Assembly (NCBI RefSeq): GCF_019799905.1 | Contig: NZ_JABGCI010000003.1 | Location: 248,001-312,000 of the forward strand | Source of the DNA: Trujillonella endophytica | Lineage (GTDB): Bacteria; Actinomycetota; Actinomycetes; Mycobacteriales; Geodermatophilaceae | Length of the DNA stretch: 64,000 nucleotides | Reading direction: 5' to 3' | Notes under the pieces: generated by a model | What the model saw: only the letters and a program-made list of their open reading frames with translations | The model's database searches: none | What the model was told of the DNA's origin: nothing | Program-made: the position numbers and the translations under genes | Shown: piece after piece, positions 48,104 to 56,060 of the stretch | How positions within the stretch are numbered: position 1 is the stretch's first letter | How the letters are laid out: each line of letters starts with the position of its first letter

Positions 48104-48481
48104 ATGACCGCCATGAAGGAGGCCGTCCGGGAGACCCGGGACGGCGAGACGGAGACCGAGAGCCGGGACGGGGCGTCCGTCGACATCGAGGCGACGCCGC
48201 TCGACGCGATCGGCCACATGTACGAACGAGCCAAGGCCTGCATCGCCGAGACCGGCGACTGGCCGTCGCCGGTGGTCGCCGACCCGTGCCCGCCGACGAA
48301 ACCGATGGACGTGCGCGCCGTCAGGCCGCCGGCGCCCTCGACGATGTCGGGTCCGGCACCGGCCGAGCGAGGCGCTGACGCGCCGGGGCGTTCTCCGGGG
48401 ACGGGGCGCCAGCCGGTCCCTCGTCGTCCATGGCGACGCTGGTTCTCCCCCCGGGCCGGAACGCCCGTCGTCGCCCGGTGA
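48104..48481 (+). CDS. Small hypothetical protein, doubtful
   Basis: 125 residues from the ATG at 48104 (GAGGAG 8 bases upstream). The first 65 residues look real: acidic and helical, with ATPLDAIGHMYERAKACIAE. The rest is Pro/Arg-rich. It may be the last of a run of small genes starting at 47704, or only its first half may be coding. No family recognised. Confidence 0.35.
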   Translation: MTAMKEAVRETRDGETETESRDGASVDIEATPLDAIGHMYERAKACIAETGDWPSPVVADPCPPTKPMDVRAVRPPAPSTMSGPAPAERGADAPGRSPGTGRQPVPRRPWRRWFSPRAGTPVVAR

Positions 48482-48593
48482 CCGCGGCCGGCCGCCGGAA
48501 CTCGAGTCGAGCGACCGGCGGTGACGCCACTGCGCGCCCCCGGCGACACGGCACCTGTGACGGATGTGGCGTACCGGCACCGGAGTGACGAGC

Positions 48594-48644
48594 CCGCGCC
48601 CCTCCGTCGGCGCGCGGCGATGACACCACTGAGATGGCCGCGTC
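48594..48644 (+). repeat. Unassigned ~50 bp dispersed repeat, copy R3
   Basis: GCGCCCCTCCGTCGG, GCGGCGATGACACCACTGAG, ATGGCCGCGTC. It is in the 403 bp between the small-gene cluster and the sigma factor; nothing else is visible there. Confidence 0.6.
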
Positions 48645-48884
48645 AGGGGCCGTTCCCAAGCCTCCCCCCGTGGGCCCGGGACGGCACTCCTGGGCGCGGT
48701 CGATCCCCCCGCCGGGTCGACGGCCCACCGCCTCCGGCCGTGACAGGAGCGCGAGGAGGCGATGGGTGTGACCGGTGACGACAGCCGAGCAGGGACATCG
48801 AGCCCGGCCCCGTCCTGCTCCCACTCCGTGGCCGCCCACGACGTGAGGATCGACTCCCCCGGTGGGAGCGGAGCGAGGAGAGCA

Positions 48885-49496
48885 ATGGCAACGGGTCTGC
48901 TGTTCGACGACGTCCTGGCGGCCGCGCAGACAGGGGCTGCGTGGGCGTTCGAGGTGCTCCACCGCGACCTGTCGCCGGCCGTCACCGGCTACCTGCGTCT
49001 GCACGGCGCTCTCGAGCCCGACGACCTGGCCAGCGAGACGTTCGTCGGCGTCTTCACCGGGCTGGCTCGCTTCCGAGGAGATGAGGCGGCCCTGCGCTCA
49101 TGGGTGTTCACCATCGCCCACCGGCGGCTGATGGACGACTGGCGCCGGCGCGGCCGCCGCCCCCGGCTCGTCGACGATCCGGAGGCGCTGAACACCATGA
49201 CGCAGGGCGTCGGCGGGGACGTGGAGGAGGATGCGCTCGTGCGCGTGGGCACCACGCACGTCCACCAGATGTGCGCGCAGTTGCCCCAGGACCAGCGCAC
49301 CGTGCTGTTGCTCCGCATCCTGGCCGACCTGACCGTCGACCAGATCGCCGAGGTGATGGGCCGGTCGGCGGGGGCCGTGAAGGCACTCCAGCGGCGGGGC
49401 CTGCGCACGCTGCGGGAGCTGGTCGAGGGGACCTCTCCCGCGACGCTCGTGACCGGAGCCGCCACCGTGTATCCCCGTCCGGCCGTCGCGCGATGA
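48885..49496 (+). CDS. ECF-type RNA polymerase sigma factor
   Basis: 203 residues, ATG at 48885 with GAGGAG 5 bases upstream. Region 2 (20-90: ALEPDDLASETFVGVFTGLA, FRGDEAALRSWVFTIAHRRL) and region 4 (130-185: CAQLPQDQRTVLLLRILADL, VDQIAEVMGRSAGAVKALQR) are both complete. It directs transcription of an unknown regulon. The stop overlaps a possible start of the next gene (ATGA at 49493), which encodes the probable anti-sigma factor. Confidence 0.92.
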   Translation: MATGLLFDDVLAAAQTGAAWAFEVLHRDLSPAVTGYLRLHGALEPDDLASETFVGVFTGLARFRGDEAALRSWVFTIAHRRLMDDWRRRGRRPRLVDDPEALNTMTQGVGGDVEEDALVRVGTTHVHQMCAQLPQDQRTVLLLRILADLTVDQIAEVMGRSAGAVKALQRRGLRTLRELVEGTSPATLVTGAATVYPRPAVAR

Positions 49497-49504
49497 GGGG
49501 CGTA

Positions 49505-50401
49505 ATGACCACGACAGCTGACAGCGCCGTCGAGAAGGCCTTCGAGGCCGCTCTCGCCGGCCGGCCCGTGCCTCCTGGGGCGGACGGACTCGCCGCCTTC
49601 ACGGAGGCGGTGCGGGCCACGGCCGCGCAGCCGGGCCGCCCGAACAGGGCGCTCGCCGAGTTGCTGGCCGACGGTCTGGCAGGCGACCGGCCCGCCCCGT
49701 CCCCGCAGACGGCCTGGACACGGCCACGGCCCGCGTGGTTCGCCCGCGCCGTCCACAGGGTGGCCGCCGCCGGCGCCATGGCCAGGGTCGCCGCCTGTGC
49801 CGGCATCGTCGTCGCCGGCGTCACCGCCGCTGGGACGGTCGGCGCTCTCCCGGCGGGAGCCCAGCACACCTTCGCGCAGGTGGTCGAGGCAGCGACCACG
49901 CTCCGCGTCCCCGACCCCGAGCGGACCCCCACGGGAGACGCGACGAGCGGGCCCACCACGTCGACGACCAGGACGACGACCGAGCCCGCGAGGACCCCCA
50001 CGACCGAGAGCAGGGACGAGGCGACGCCACCCCCGGCCGCTCCCCTCCCCCCGGACACCGCTCCGGTCCCCCCGCACACCGGTCCGGTCCCCCCGTACAC
50101 CGCTCCGGCCCCCCCGGGATACGACTGCGATCCGAGCGAACCCTTCGGTGCCTGCGTCAGCCAGCACATGGGGGCTCCGGAGGGCCCGCTCCCGCCCGGC
50201 CAGGTGGACGCGTGGGCGCGGTACCACCAGGCCCAGCGCGACGCCCAGCAGCAGATGGACCAGGCCGGGACGCAGGACACCACCGGTGCCGGGGACCACG
50301 GCTCCGCGACCCCTCCGCCCGATGGCTCGCGCGGCCGGCCGACGGGGAACGGTCACACGGGCCCTCCCCCGGGCGCCGGCAGCGGCCAGGGGCACCGCTG
50401 A
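49505..50401 (+). CDS. Probable membrane anti-sigma factor with Pro-rich exterior
   Basis: 298 residues from the ATG at 49505 (GAGGGG 6 bases upstream); an in-frame ATG at 49493 overlaps the sigma stop. The N-terminal cytosolic part (1-90) is helical, a single membrane segment lies at about 98-118 (VAACAGIVVAGVTAAGTVGA), and the exterior part is low-complexity Thr/Pro with three 21 bp repeats coding TAPVPPH/TGPVPPY/TAPAPPG (50055-50117) and a C-terminal Gln/Gly-rich tail. The sigma-adjacent, one-helix design is that of anti-sigma factors; no zinc motif (HxxxCxxC) is seen. The long Pro-rich arm may sense the cell wall. Confidence 0.7.
   Translation: MTTTADSAVEKAFEAALAGRPVPPGADGLAAFTEAVRATAAQPGRPNRALAELLADGLAGDRPAPSPQTAWTRPRPAWFARAVHRVAAAGAMARVAACAGIVVAGVTAAGTVGALPAGAQHTFAQVVEAATTLRVPDPERTPTGDATSGPTTSTTRTTTEPARTPTTESRDEATPPPAAPLPPDTAPVPPHTGPVPPYTAPAPPGYDCDPSEPFGACVSQHMGAPEGPLPPGQVDAWARYHQAQRDAQQQMDQAGTQDTTGAGDHGSATPPPDGSRGRPTGNGHTGPPPGAGSGQGHR
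50055..50117 (+). repeat. 21 bp x3 in-frame tandem repeat in the anti-sigma gene
   Basis: Three units of ACACCGCTCCGGTCCCCCCG-type sequence, each coding a T-x-P-x-P-P-x heptapeptide. Confidence 0.8.
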
Positions 50402-50403
50402 CC

Positions 50404-50487
50404 TCATCGCCGCGGTGACCGCGGGTCGCCGAGGACGTGCACCCCTGGAGCGGTGCGCGGCGATGACACGAGCGGGATGGCCGCGTC
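50404..50487 (+). repeat. Dispersed repeat copy R2 within an inverted repeat
   Basis: R2 (50437-50487) carries GTGCACCCCTGGAGCGGTGC, GCGGCGATGACACGAGCGGG and ATGGCCGCGTC. Upstream TCATCGCCGCG (50404-50414) is the exact reverse complement of CGCGGCGATGA (50456-50466) inside R2. The hairpin directly follows the anti-sigma stop and could end its transcript. Confidence 0.6.
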
Positions 50488-50501
50488 GGTGACTCTCCCG
50501 G

Positions 50502-50549
50502 GCCTTCCGAGCTGGCCATGCCGGTTCGCACCCGGTCACCGGCTCCTCG
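50502..50549 (+). repeat. Degenerate third copy of the tRNA-Gly attachment sequence
   Basis: 48 bp matching attL/attR at 43 positions (GCCTTCCGAGCTGGCCATGC, then CGGTTCGCACCCGGTCACCG). No tRNA 5' half precedes it. It looks like the scar of an earlier integration at the same tRNA and would bound an older element at 41705-50549. Confidence 0.7.
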
Positions 50550-50571
50550 CGAGATCGCAAGTGCGATGGGC

Positions 50572-50835
50572 TCAGACCCCGGGTTGGCCACCGCTGCAGA
50601 ACAGGGCGAAGAAGGCCGCATTGTCGTCAGCGATGGGGGCTGCGCCGCGAACCGTCTGGCCGAAGGGCCGCTCCGCCCGCGCCGCGCCCGAGATGGCCTC
50701 CGCGTTCTCACGGCATCCCTGGACGCCACTCTGTCCGGGCGTCGTCGTGGGAGGCGCCGCGTTCGCCGCAACCGGGGCGAGCAGCGCCAGCCCCACGGTC
50801 ACCACTGCGCCTGTCGACCATCTCCGAACGCTCAT
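50572..50835 (-). CDS. Small secreted protein
   Basis: 87 residues from the ATG at 50835 (GGGGGA upstream). Signal peptide about 1-32 (MSVRRWSTGAVVTVGLALLA ... ANA-A), mature part of ~55 residues with two Cys (QGCRENAEA and LFCSGG) that could form a disulfide. The ATG-distant extension upstream has no coding character. Not recognised. The 380 bp up to the next gene is a divergent promoter region with no other gene. Confidence 0.6.
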   Translation of the reverse strand: MSVRRWSTGAVVTVGLALLAPVAANAAPPTTTPGQSGVQGCRENAEAISGAARAERPFGQTVRGAAPIADDNAAFFALFCSGGQPGV

Positions 50836-51214
50836 GTGTCCCCCAGCGATGCGGTACGGCATGTGGCCGGAACCGTAGACCTCGACGGCGTCCGCGAGGA
50901 AGGGACCGATGGTCCGCTCCGGGCTCCGCTCCAGCTCGGCAAGTCGATGCGACATCCCCGGGTCGAGGACAGACGTCGCCATCTCCATCGTCAGGCGCTC
51001 CTGCACTGCGCGGGGCGCTGGCGAACGGAGAGCAGGCGAACCGGCCGTCCTCCCATTTTTGCGGGGCCCTCATCGAGACCGGTCCGTTCGACCCTGGTAG
51101 CCGCCTGCGGACCGGCAGGAGCATCGCCCCCGCCGTGACGGCTCGAGTGCACCGCAGCACGACGGTGGACAGGCGGTCGCGCCCACAGGGGACGAACCGA
51201 TCGAGGAGGATCTC

Positions 51215-51766
51215 ATGCGCCGTATCGCTCTGGCGTCCGCCGTTGTCCTGGCGGGGGGCTTGCTCATGTCGAGCAGCGCGCAGGCCGAGGACCAGGCAAC
51301 GAATCTCCACCACCGCTGGATCGCGGTGGAGGACCACTTCGCCATCGTCCTGCCCAACGGTGAGACGTTCACCGACGACGAGGAGCCGCCCGCGGCGGAG
51401 GAGGAGGAGGAATTCGCCCCGGTGGGCTCCCGGCTGTTCATCAGCGAGGCGCTCTACGCGACGGCGGACGGCGCCACCCGGGGTGAGCCGAAGGGTCGCG
51501 ATCACATCGAGTGCACCGCGCAGGTCCTGACCAACGTGTTCGTCTGCCAGATCGTGTGGGTGTTCGACAACGGCTCGCAGCTGCACGGTGCCGTCTCGAT
51601 CGACTTCAACGCGCAGAGCGAGACGGAGCAGCTGCAGTTCGACATCGCGGTGACCGGCGGCACCGACGACTTCTACGGGGCCACCGGTGAGGTGTCGCTG
51701 CTCGACATCAGCACCACCCCGGAGGAGACGGTGACGCTGTACGAGGCCGACGTCGTCCTGCCGTAG
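51215..51766 (+). CDS. Secreted allene-oxide-cyclase-barrel-like protein
   Basis: 183 residues, ATG at 51215 with GAGGAGG upstream. Signal peptide 1-24 (LASAVVLAGGLLMSSSAQA). An acidic linker (EEPPAAEEEEE) precedes a beta-rich domain with CTAQVLTNVFVCQIVWVFDN and FDIAVTGGTDDFYGATGEVS; the GGTxxFxGATGEV signature is that of dirigent/allene oxide cyclase barrel proteins. In bacteria their role is unknown. Two Cys may form a disulfide outside the cell. Confidence 0.72.
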   Translation: MRRIALASAVVLAGGLLMSSSAQAEDQATNLHHRWIAVEDHFAIVLPNGETFTDDEEPPAAEEEEEFAPVGSRLFISEALYATADGATRGEPKGRDHIECTAQVLTNVFVCQIVWVFDNGSQLHGAVSIDFNAQSETEQLQFDIAVTGGTDDFYGATGEVSLLDISTTPEETVTLYEADVVLP

Positions 51767-51783
51767 GCACCGGCGGCCGGAGC

Positions 51784-51819
51784 GGCACCGCCCCGGACCA
51801 CGCGGTACGGGGCGGTGCC
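51784..51819 (+). terminator. Terminator of the barrel-protein gene
   Basis: GGCACCGCCCCG (51784-51795) pairs perfectly with CGGGGCGGTGCC (51808-51819), 18 bp past the stop. Confidence 0.75.
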
Positions 51820-51946
51820 GACGCGCGGACGACCGATGGCCAGCAGGCGAGCACTGTTCACCCGATGAGGCGACACCAGTTACTGAACTCGCTCACTCCG
51901 GGTAGCGGGCGCCGCGACAGCGCCCCCCAGCACCCGGAGGACAGCC

Positions 51947-52252
51947 ATGAGCCAGGACACCTCGATCACCGCCCACGACCAGGGCCCGGCGGGCTACGCG
52001 CAGGAGAGCAACGGGCTGGCCATCGCCGGCCTGGTGTGCGGCCTCGTCGGTCTGCTGTTCTTCTCGGTCATCCTCGGCCCGCTGGCGATCATCTTCGGCG
52101 GGATCGGCATCTCGAAGGCCAACCGCGGCGCCCGGCACAAGGGGATGGCCATCGCCGCCGTCGTCCTCGGCATCATCGACCTGCTGCTCTTCATCGTGCT
52201 GGTCGTCGCGGCCGCCAACAGCGGCGGCTCGTTCTCGTTCAACGTCGGCTGA
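51947..52252 (+). CDS. DUF4190-family membrane protein
   Basis: 101 residues, ATG at 51947 with GAGGACAG upstream. After a polar N terminus, two hydrophobic hairpins: GLAIAGLVCGLVGLLFFSVI with LGPLAIIFGGIGISKAN, and MAIAAVVLGIIDLLLFIVLV. The G-x-A-I-x-G-L-V/ILGPLAIIFG pattern is DUF4190. Function unknown; 28 bp before the CPBP gene, likely cotranscribed. Confidence 0.85.
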   Translation: MSQDTSITAHDQGPAGYAQESNGLAIAGLVCGLVGLLFFSVILGPLAIIFGGIGISKANRGARHKGMAIAAVVLGIIDLLLFIVLVVAAANSGGSFSFNVG

Positions 52253-52280
52253 CCGGCACACGCGCCGACGGGGGCCCGGG

Positions 52281-53105
52281 ATGACGACGGTCCGGCCACG
52301 GAGCGGTGAGCACCGCTCCGTCGAGCTCTCCGCCGCCCAGGCCTCCCGCCTGCTCGTCGAGCGCACCGTGCTCGACGAGCAGGCTCAGGCCGCCCGCGAA
52401 CGGGGTCCGGAGTCCTGGGGCCTCCGGACCTGGCTCGGCCCGCTGCTCGCCCTCGCCGCCATCGTCGCGCTCGGCGCCCTCGCGTCCGCCTACGACGGCC
52501 CCGGAGCCATCGCGCTCACCGTCGCCGTGCTCATCGGCGGCGAACTGCTGCTGCTGGCCGCCCTGCTCGCGTTCGGCCGTCCCGTCGCCGCCCGCGCCGG
52601 CGGCTGGCGCGCGGCCTTCGGACTGGACTGGTTCCGCGGGCGCGACTGGCTGCCCTGGCTCCTCGGCTTCGCCGTCGTCTTCGCCTGCCGCACGGCGGTC
52701 GTGTTCGTGGTCGCGGTGTCCAGTGAGGGCCGGGCGCTGGAGGAGGCGAACAACCTCCCGGTCGCCTCCCCCACGGTGCTCTCGGTCGTGGTGCTGACCC
52801 TGGCCGCCGTGGTGCTCGCCCCCGTCACCGAGGAGCTGATGTTCCGCGGGCTGCTGCTGCGCAGCTTCATGCGCCGCATGCGCTTCTGGCCCGCGGCCCT
52901 GCTGTCGTCCCTGCTGTTCGCGCTCTTCCACGTCCACCAGGTCGACACGCTGCTCGGCGCGGTGACGCTCGCCCTGTCGGTCGGCGCGCTCGGGTTGGGC
53001 AACTGCTTCGTCGTCCGCATCACCGGGCGCCTCGCGCCGGCGATCATGGTCCACGCGACCTTCAACGCCCTCGCCCTGACGGTCGCGTTCGCGACCGCCG
53101 GGTAG
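52281..53105 (+). CDS. CPBP-family intramembrane metalloprotease (Abi/CAAX)
   Basis: 274 residues, ATG at 52281. About seven membrane segments. CPBP motifs: EELMFRGLLLRSFMRRMRFW (motif 1, catalytic EE/R near 192), LLFALFHVHQ (motif 2, His near 225) and IMVHATFNALALTVAF (motif 3, His/Asn near 262). Family members cleave within membranes (Rce1-like) or give bacteriocin immunity. Substrate unknown. Confidence 0.88.
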   Translation: MTTVRPRSGEHRSVELSAAQASRLLVERTVLDEQAQAARERGPESWGLRTWLGPLLALAAIVALGALASAYDGPGAIALTVAVLIGGELLLLAALLAFGRPVAARAGGWRAAFGLDWFRGRDWLPWLLGFAVVFACRTAVVFVVAVSSEGRALEEANNLPVASPTVLSVVVLTLAAVVLAPVTEELMFRGLLLRSFMRRMRFWPAALLSSLLFALFHVHQVDTLLGAVTLALSVGALGLGNCFVVRITGRLAPAIMVHATFNALALTVAFATAG

Positions 53106-53128
53106 CGCTCGCCTGCCGGCCCGGGAGG

Positions 53129-55336
53129 TCAGGCACCGGTGAGGACGACGAGCTGCGACGTCGCCCGGGTCATCGCGACGTAGCGGTCGACCGCGCCCTC
53201 GATCCCCGTCCCGAACCGCTCCGGGTCGACCAAGACGACGAGGTCGAACTCGAGCCCCTTCGCCAGCACCGGCGTCAGGGACCGCACCCGGCCGGAGCCG
53301 GGGAACGTCGGGTCGCCGATCACGCACGCGACCCCCTCCGCGTGCGACGCCAGCCAGCGCTCCACGATCGACACCAGGTCGCCCCGCGACCCGTACCGGA
53401 TCGGCAGCCCGCTGCTGCGGATCGACGTCGGCACGTTCGCGTCCGGCAGCACCGCCCGGATCACCGGCTCGGCCTCCGCCATGACCTCCGACGGCGTCCG
53501 GTAGTTCACGGTCAACGACGCCAACCGCACCTCCGCGATCCCGACCCGCTCCAGCCGCTCCTCCCACGACTCAGCGAACCCGTGCCGGGCCTGGGCGCGG
53601 TCCCCGACGATCGTGAAGCTGCGCGACGGGCAGCGGAGCAGCAGCATCTGCCACTCCGCGTCGGTCAGCTCCTGCGCCTCGTCCACCACGACGTGCGCGA
53701 AGGGACCGGCGAGCAGGTCCGGGTCCGCGGTCGGCAGCGCGGCCTCGTCCACCAGCGCTCCGCGCAGGTCCTGCCCGCGGAGCATCGACATGACCCCCAT
53801 GTCCGAGTCGTCGGTCGCGATCAGGTCGGCCACGACGTCGGCCATCCGGCTCCGGTCGGCGGCCACCGCGGCCTCCTGCCGCCGCCGGCGCCGCGACACC
53901 TCCGGGTCGCCGAGCCGCTGCCGCGCGGCGTCGAGCAGCGGCAGGTCCGACAGCGTCCACGCGCCCGGCTCGGCGCGCTGCAGCACCGCGACCTCCTCGT
54001 CGCCGAGCCACGGCGCGCACCGGCGCAGGTAGGCGGGCACCGACCACAGGTCCGCGACGAGGTCGGTCGGCTCGAGCAGCGGCCACGCCCGGCCGAGGGC
54101 CCGCACCAGCTCCCGGTTCCCGGCCAGCGACCGCCGGTACTCCGCGTCCGGGTCCTGCGACGCGAACCCGTAGGCGTCGAACTCGTCCCCGTCGTCCAGG
54201 TCGTCGTCCGGGTCGTCGAGCTCGGCCCGGAGCTTGTCCACGAGGATGCGCACCAGCGCCTCCCACACCTGGTCGCGGGCCTCGTTGTGCTGCGTGCCGG
54301 GGTCCCGGGCGTCGAATGCCTCCGCCCAGTCGTCCGCACCCAGCGGGACGGTCGCCCACGGCGTGACGACCTCCATGCGCTCGGTCGGTGGCGACTCGTA
54401 GAGCCGCACCGCCGGCTCGATCGCGTCGACCATGCGCGCGTCCGCCTTGAGGCGGGCGACGGCGGGATCCGGCTCCGGCAACGCACGGGGACCCTCCGGC
54501 ACGAGGTCCCGCAGCGTGCACGTCAGCACGCCCTCCTCCCCCAGGCTCGGCAGGACGTCGGCCACGTACGCCAGGTACGGCTGGTGCGGCCCCACGAACA
54601 GCACCCGCCCGCGGCGCTCCCCCAGGTGCGGGTCCGAGTACAGGAGGTACGCGGTGCGGTGCAGGGCGACGACGGTCTTGCCCGTCCCGGGACCGCCGTC
54701 GACGACGAGGGCCCCGCGGGAGCCGGCCCGGATGATCGCGTCCTGGTCGGACTGGATGGTGCCGAGGACGTCGCGCATCCGCGCCGACCGGTTGCTGCCC
54801 AGGCTGGCGATGAACGCCGACTGGTCGTCGAGCGCGGCGTGCCCCTCGAGCCCCTCGGGGGTGAACACCTCGTCCCAGTAGTCGGTGATCCGGCCGCGGG
54901 TCCAGCGGTAGCGGCGGCGGCTGGCCAGGCCCATCGGGTCGGCGTGCGTGGCGCCGAAGAACGGCTCGGCCGCGGGCGAGCGCCAGTCCACCAGCAGCCG
55001 GCGGCCGGAGCCGTCGGTCAGCCCGAGCCGGCCGACGTACACGGTCTCGCCGTCGTCGCCGACCATCCGGCCCAGGCACAGGTCCAGCCCGAAGCGGCGC
55101 AGGGTGCGCAGTCGCGACGTCAGCCGGTGCACCTCGAGGTCCCGGTCCAGCGCCTCCTGGCCGGTGCCGCCGGGCGCCCTGCGCTCGGCGTCGAGCCGCT
55201 CGGACAGGTCGGCGATGGTGACCCGGAGGTCCTCGGCGATGGCCGCGAAGTGCTCCTCGTCGGCGCCGACGAGCGCCGGATCGGCCTTGGCCGAGAGGGA
55301 GTCGGAGAGGGCGAACACGCTGGTCAGGGGCTGCAC
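53129..55336 (-). CDS. HelD-like UvrD/Rep-type helicase
   Basis: About 735 residues. I use the GTG at 55336; TTG at 55375 or GTG at 55318 are also possible. N-terminal coiled coil (EEHFAAIAEDLRVTIADLSE), Walker A GALVVDGGPGTGKTVVALHR (about 230), motif II VVDEAQELTDAEWQMLLLRC (about 565), motif III FTIVGDRAQARHG, and motif VI VDRYAVMTRATSQL-type end (YVAMTRATSQLVVLTGA). HelD proteins free stalled RNA polymerase from nucleic acid; actinobacterial class II members can affect rifampicin tolerance. No operon partner. Confidence 0.87.
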   Translation of the reverse strand: MQPLTSVFALSDSLSAKADPALVGADEEHFAAIAEDLRVTIADLSERLDAERRAPGGTGQEALDRDLEVHRLTSRLRTLRRFGLDLCLGRMVGDDGETVYVGRLGLTDGSGRRLLVDWRSPAAEPFFGATHADPMGLASRRRYRWTRGRITDYWDEVFTPEGLEGHAALDDQSAFIASLGSNRSARMRDVLGTIQSDQDAIIRAGSRGALVVDGGPGTGKTVVALHRTAYLLYSDPHLGERRGRVLFVGPHQPYLAYVADVLPSLGEEGVLTCTLRDLVPEGPRALPEPDPAVARLKADARMVDAIEPAVRLYESPPTERMEVVTPWATVPLGADDWAEAFDARDPGTQHNEARDQVWEALVRILVDKLRAELDDPDDDLDDGDEFDAYGFASQDPDAEYRRSLAGNRELVRALGRAWPLLEPTDLVADLWSVPAYLRRCAPWLGDEEVAVLQRAEPGAWTLSDLPLLDAARQRLGDPEVSRRRRRQEAAVAADRSRMADVVADLIATDDSDMGVMSMLRGQDLRGALVDEAALPTADPDLLAGPFAHVVVDEAQELTDAEWQMLLLRCPSRSFTIVGDRAQARHGFAESWEERLERVGIAEVRLASLTVNYRTPSEVMAEAEPVIRAVLPDANVPTSIRSSGLPIRYGSRGDLVSIVERWLASHAEGVACVIGDPTFPGSGRVRSLTPVLAKGLEFDLVVLVDPERFGTGIEGAVDRYVAMTRATSQLVVLTGA

Positions 55337-55437
55337 GACGAGCGAGTCTGAGCCCCACCCGGGGTCTTGCCGCAAGCCCCCGGCTGCGCTATACGTTGAA
55401 GTGGGAGGAGAGGCCCCCGTCGGGTAGAGCCCCTCCC

Positions 55438-55734
55438 ATGGCAGTGCGCACCGCGGCAGTGGCCGCGGCCGATCAGTGGATCGACCCGGACGACGGCATC
55501 CGCTACCCCGCCGGCGAGGTGCACGCCTGGGAGCGGGGACGCAACGAGACCGTCTGCGGCCTGTCGCTGAGCAGGTCGCGGCTCAACCGCTTCCCGCACG
55601 TCAGCTGGGCCGACGTCCAACCGGAGTCCGGCCGGCACGCCGAGGGTGTGCAGGACGTCTGCCGCCGCTGCCGGGCCGGGATGGGCGCCCGCCGCGACGA
55701 GCGCGGCTGGACCCGTACCAACCCCCGGCCCTGA
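55438..55734 (+). CDS. Hypothetical Cys-containing actinobacterial protein
   Basis: 98 residues, ATG at 55438. YPAGEVHAWERGRNETVCGL, then LNRFPHVSWADVQPESGRHA and VQDVCRRCRAG. The Cys pattern (VCG ... CRRC) suggests a small zinc site. Proteins of this kind are common and unnamed in actinobacteria. Divergent from the HelD gene; promoter between 55340 and 55430. Confidence 0.7.
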   Translation: MAVRTAAVAAADQWIDPDDGIRYPAGEVHAWERGRNETVCGLSLSRSRLNRFPHVSWADVQPESGRHAEGVQDVCRRCRAGMGARRDERGWTRTNPRP

Positions 55735-55772
55735 TCATCGGCAGCACAGCGGGGCGATCCGGCGCGCACGCC

Positions 55773-55907
55773 TCAGCGTGCCTGCGCCCACCACCCGGAC
55801 AGCATCTCGTCGCGCACTGCGGGGTGGACGTCGGCCATGGCGCGGTCGAGGGACCGGCGCTGCGTGGCGTCCCGAAGACGCCCTCTCAACGATGTGATGC
55901 GGCTCAT
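55773..55907 (-). CDS. Very small basic protein (44 aa), tentative
   Basis: ATG at 55907 with GAGGCAG 8 bases upstream; MSRITSLRGRLRDATQRRSL then HPAVRDEMLSGWWAQAR. A basic helix followed by a WW-containing end, a plausible small protein rather than noise. The stretch 55908-56060 is less GC-rich and shows no gene. Confidence 0.4.
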   Translation of the reverse strand: MSRITSLRGRLRDATQRRSLDRAMADVHPAVRDEMLSGWWAQAR

Positions 55908-56060
55908 GAATGGTCTGCCTCTCGTCTTCCTGGTGATGACTTCTCACCAATCCAACGACATGGGCACGCGGATTCTTGACGAGAAAGCCGATTGCGACGG
56001 CATTTGTCGCGATGTTCACAGCGCGGAAAAGAAATGGGAGACGCTGGTCACAAGAATGGC

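Noticed and set aside
50502..50549. Degenerate tRNA gene
   Set aside because: No D arm or 5' acceptor strand precedes it; better explained as an old att scar.
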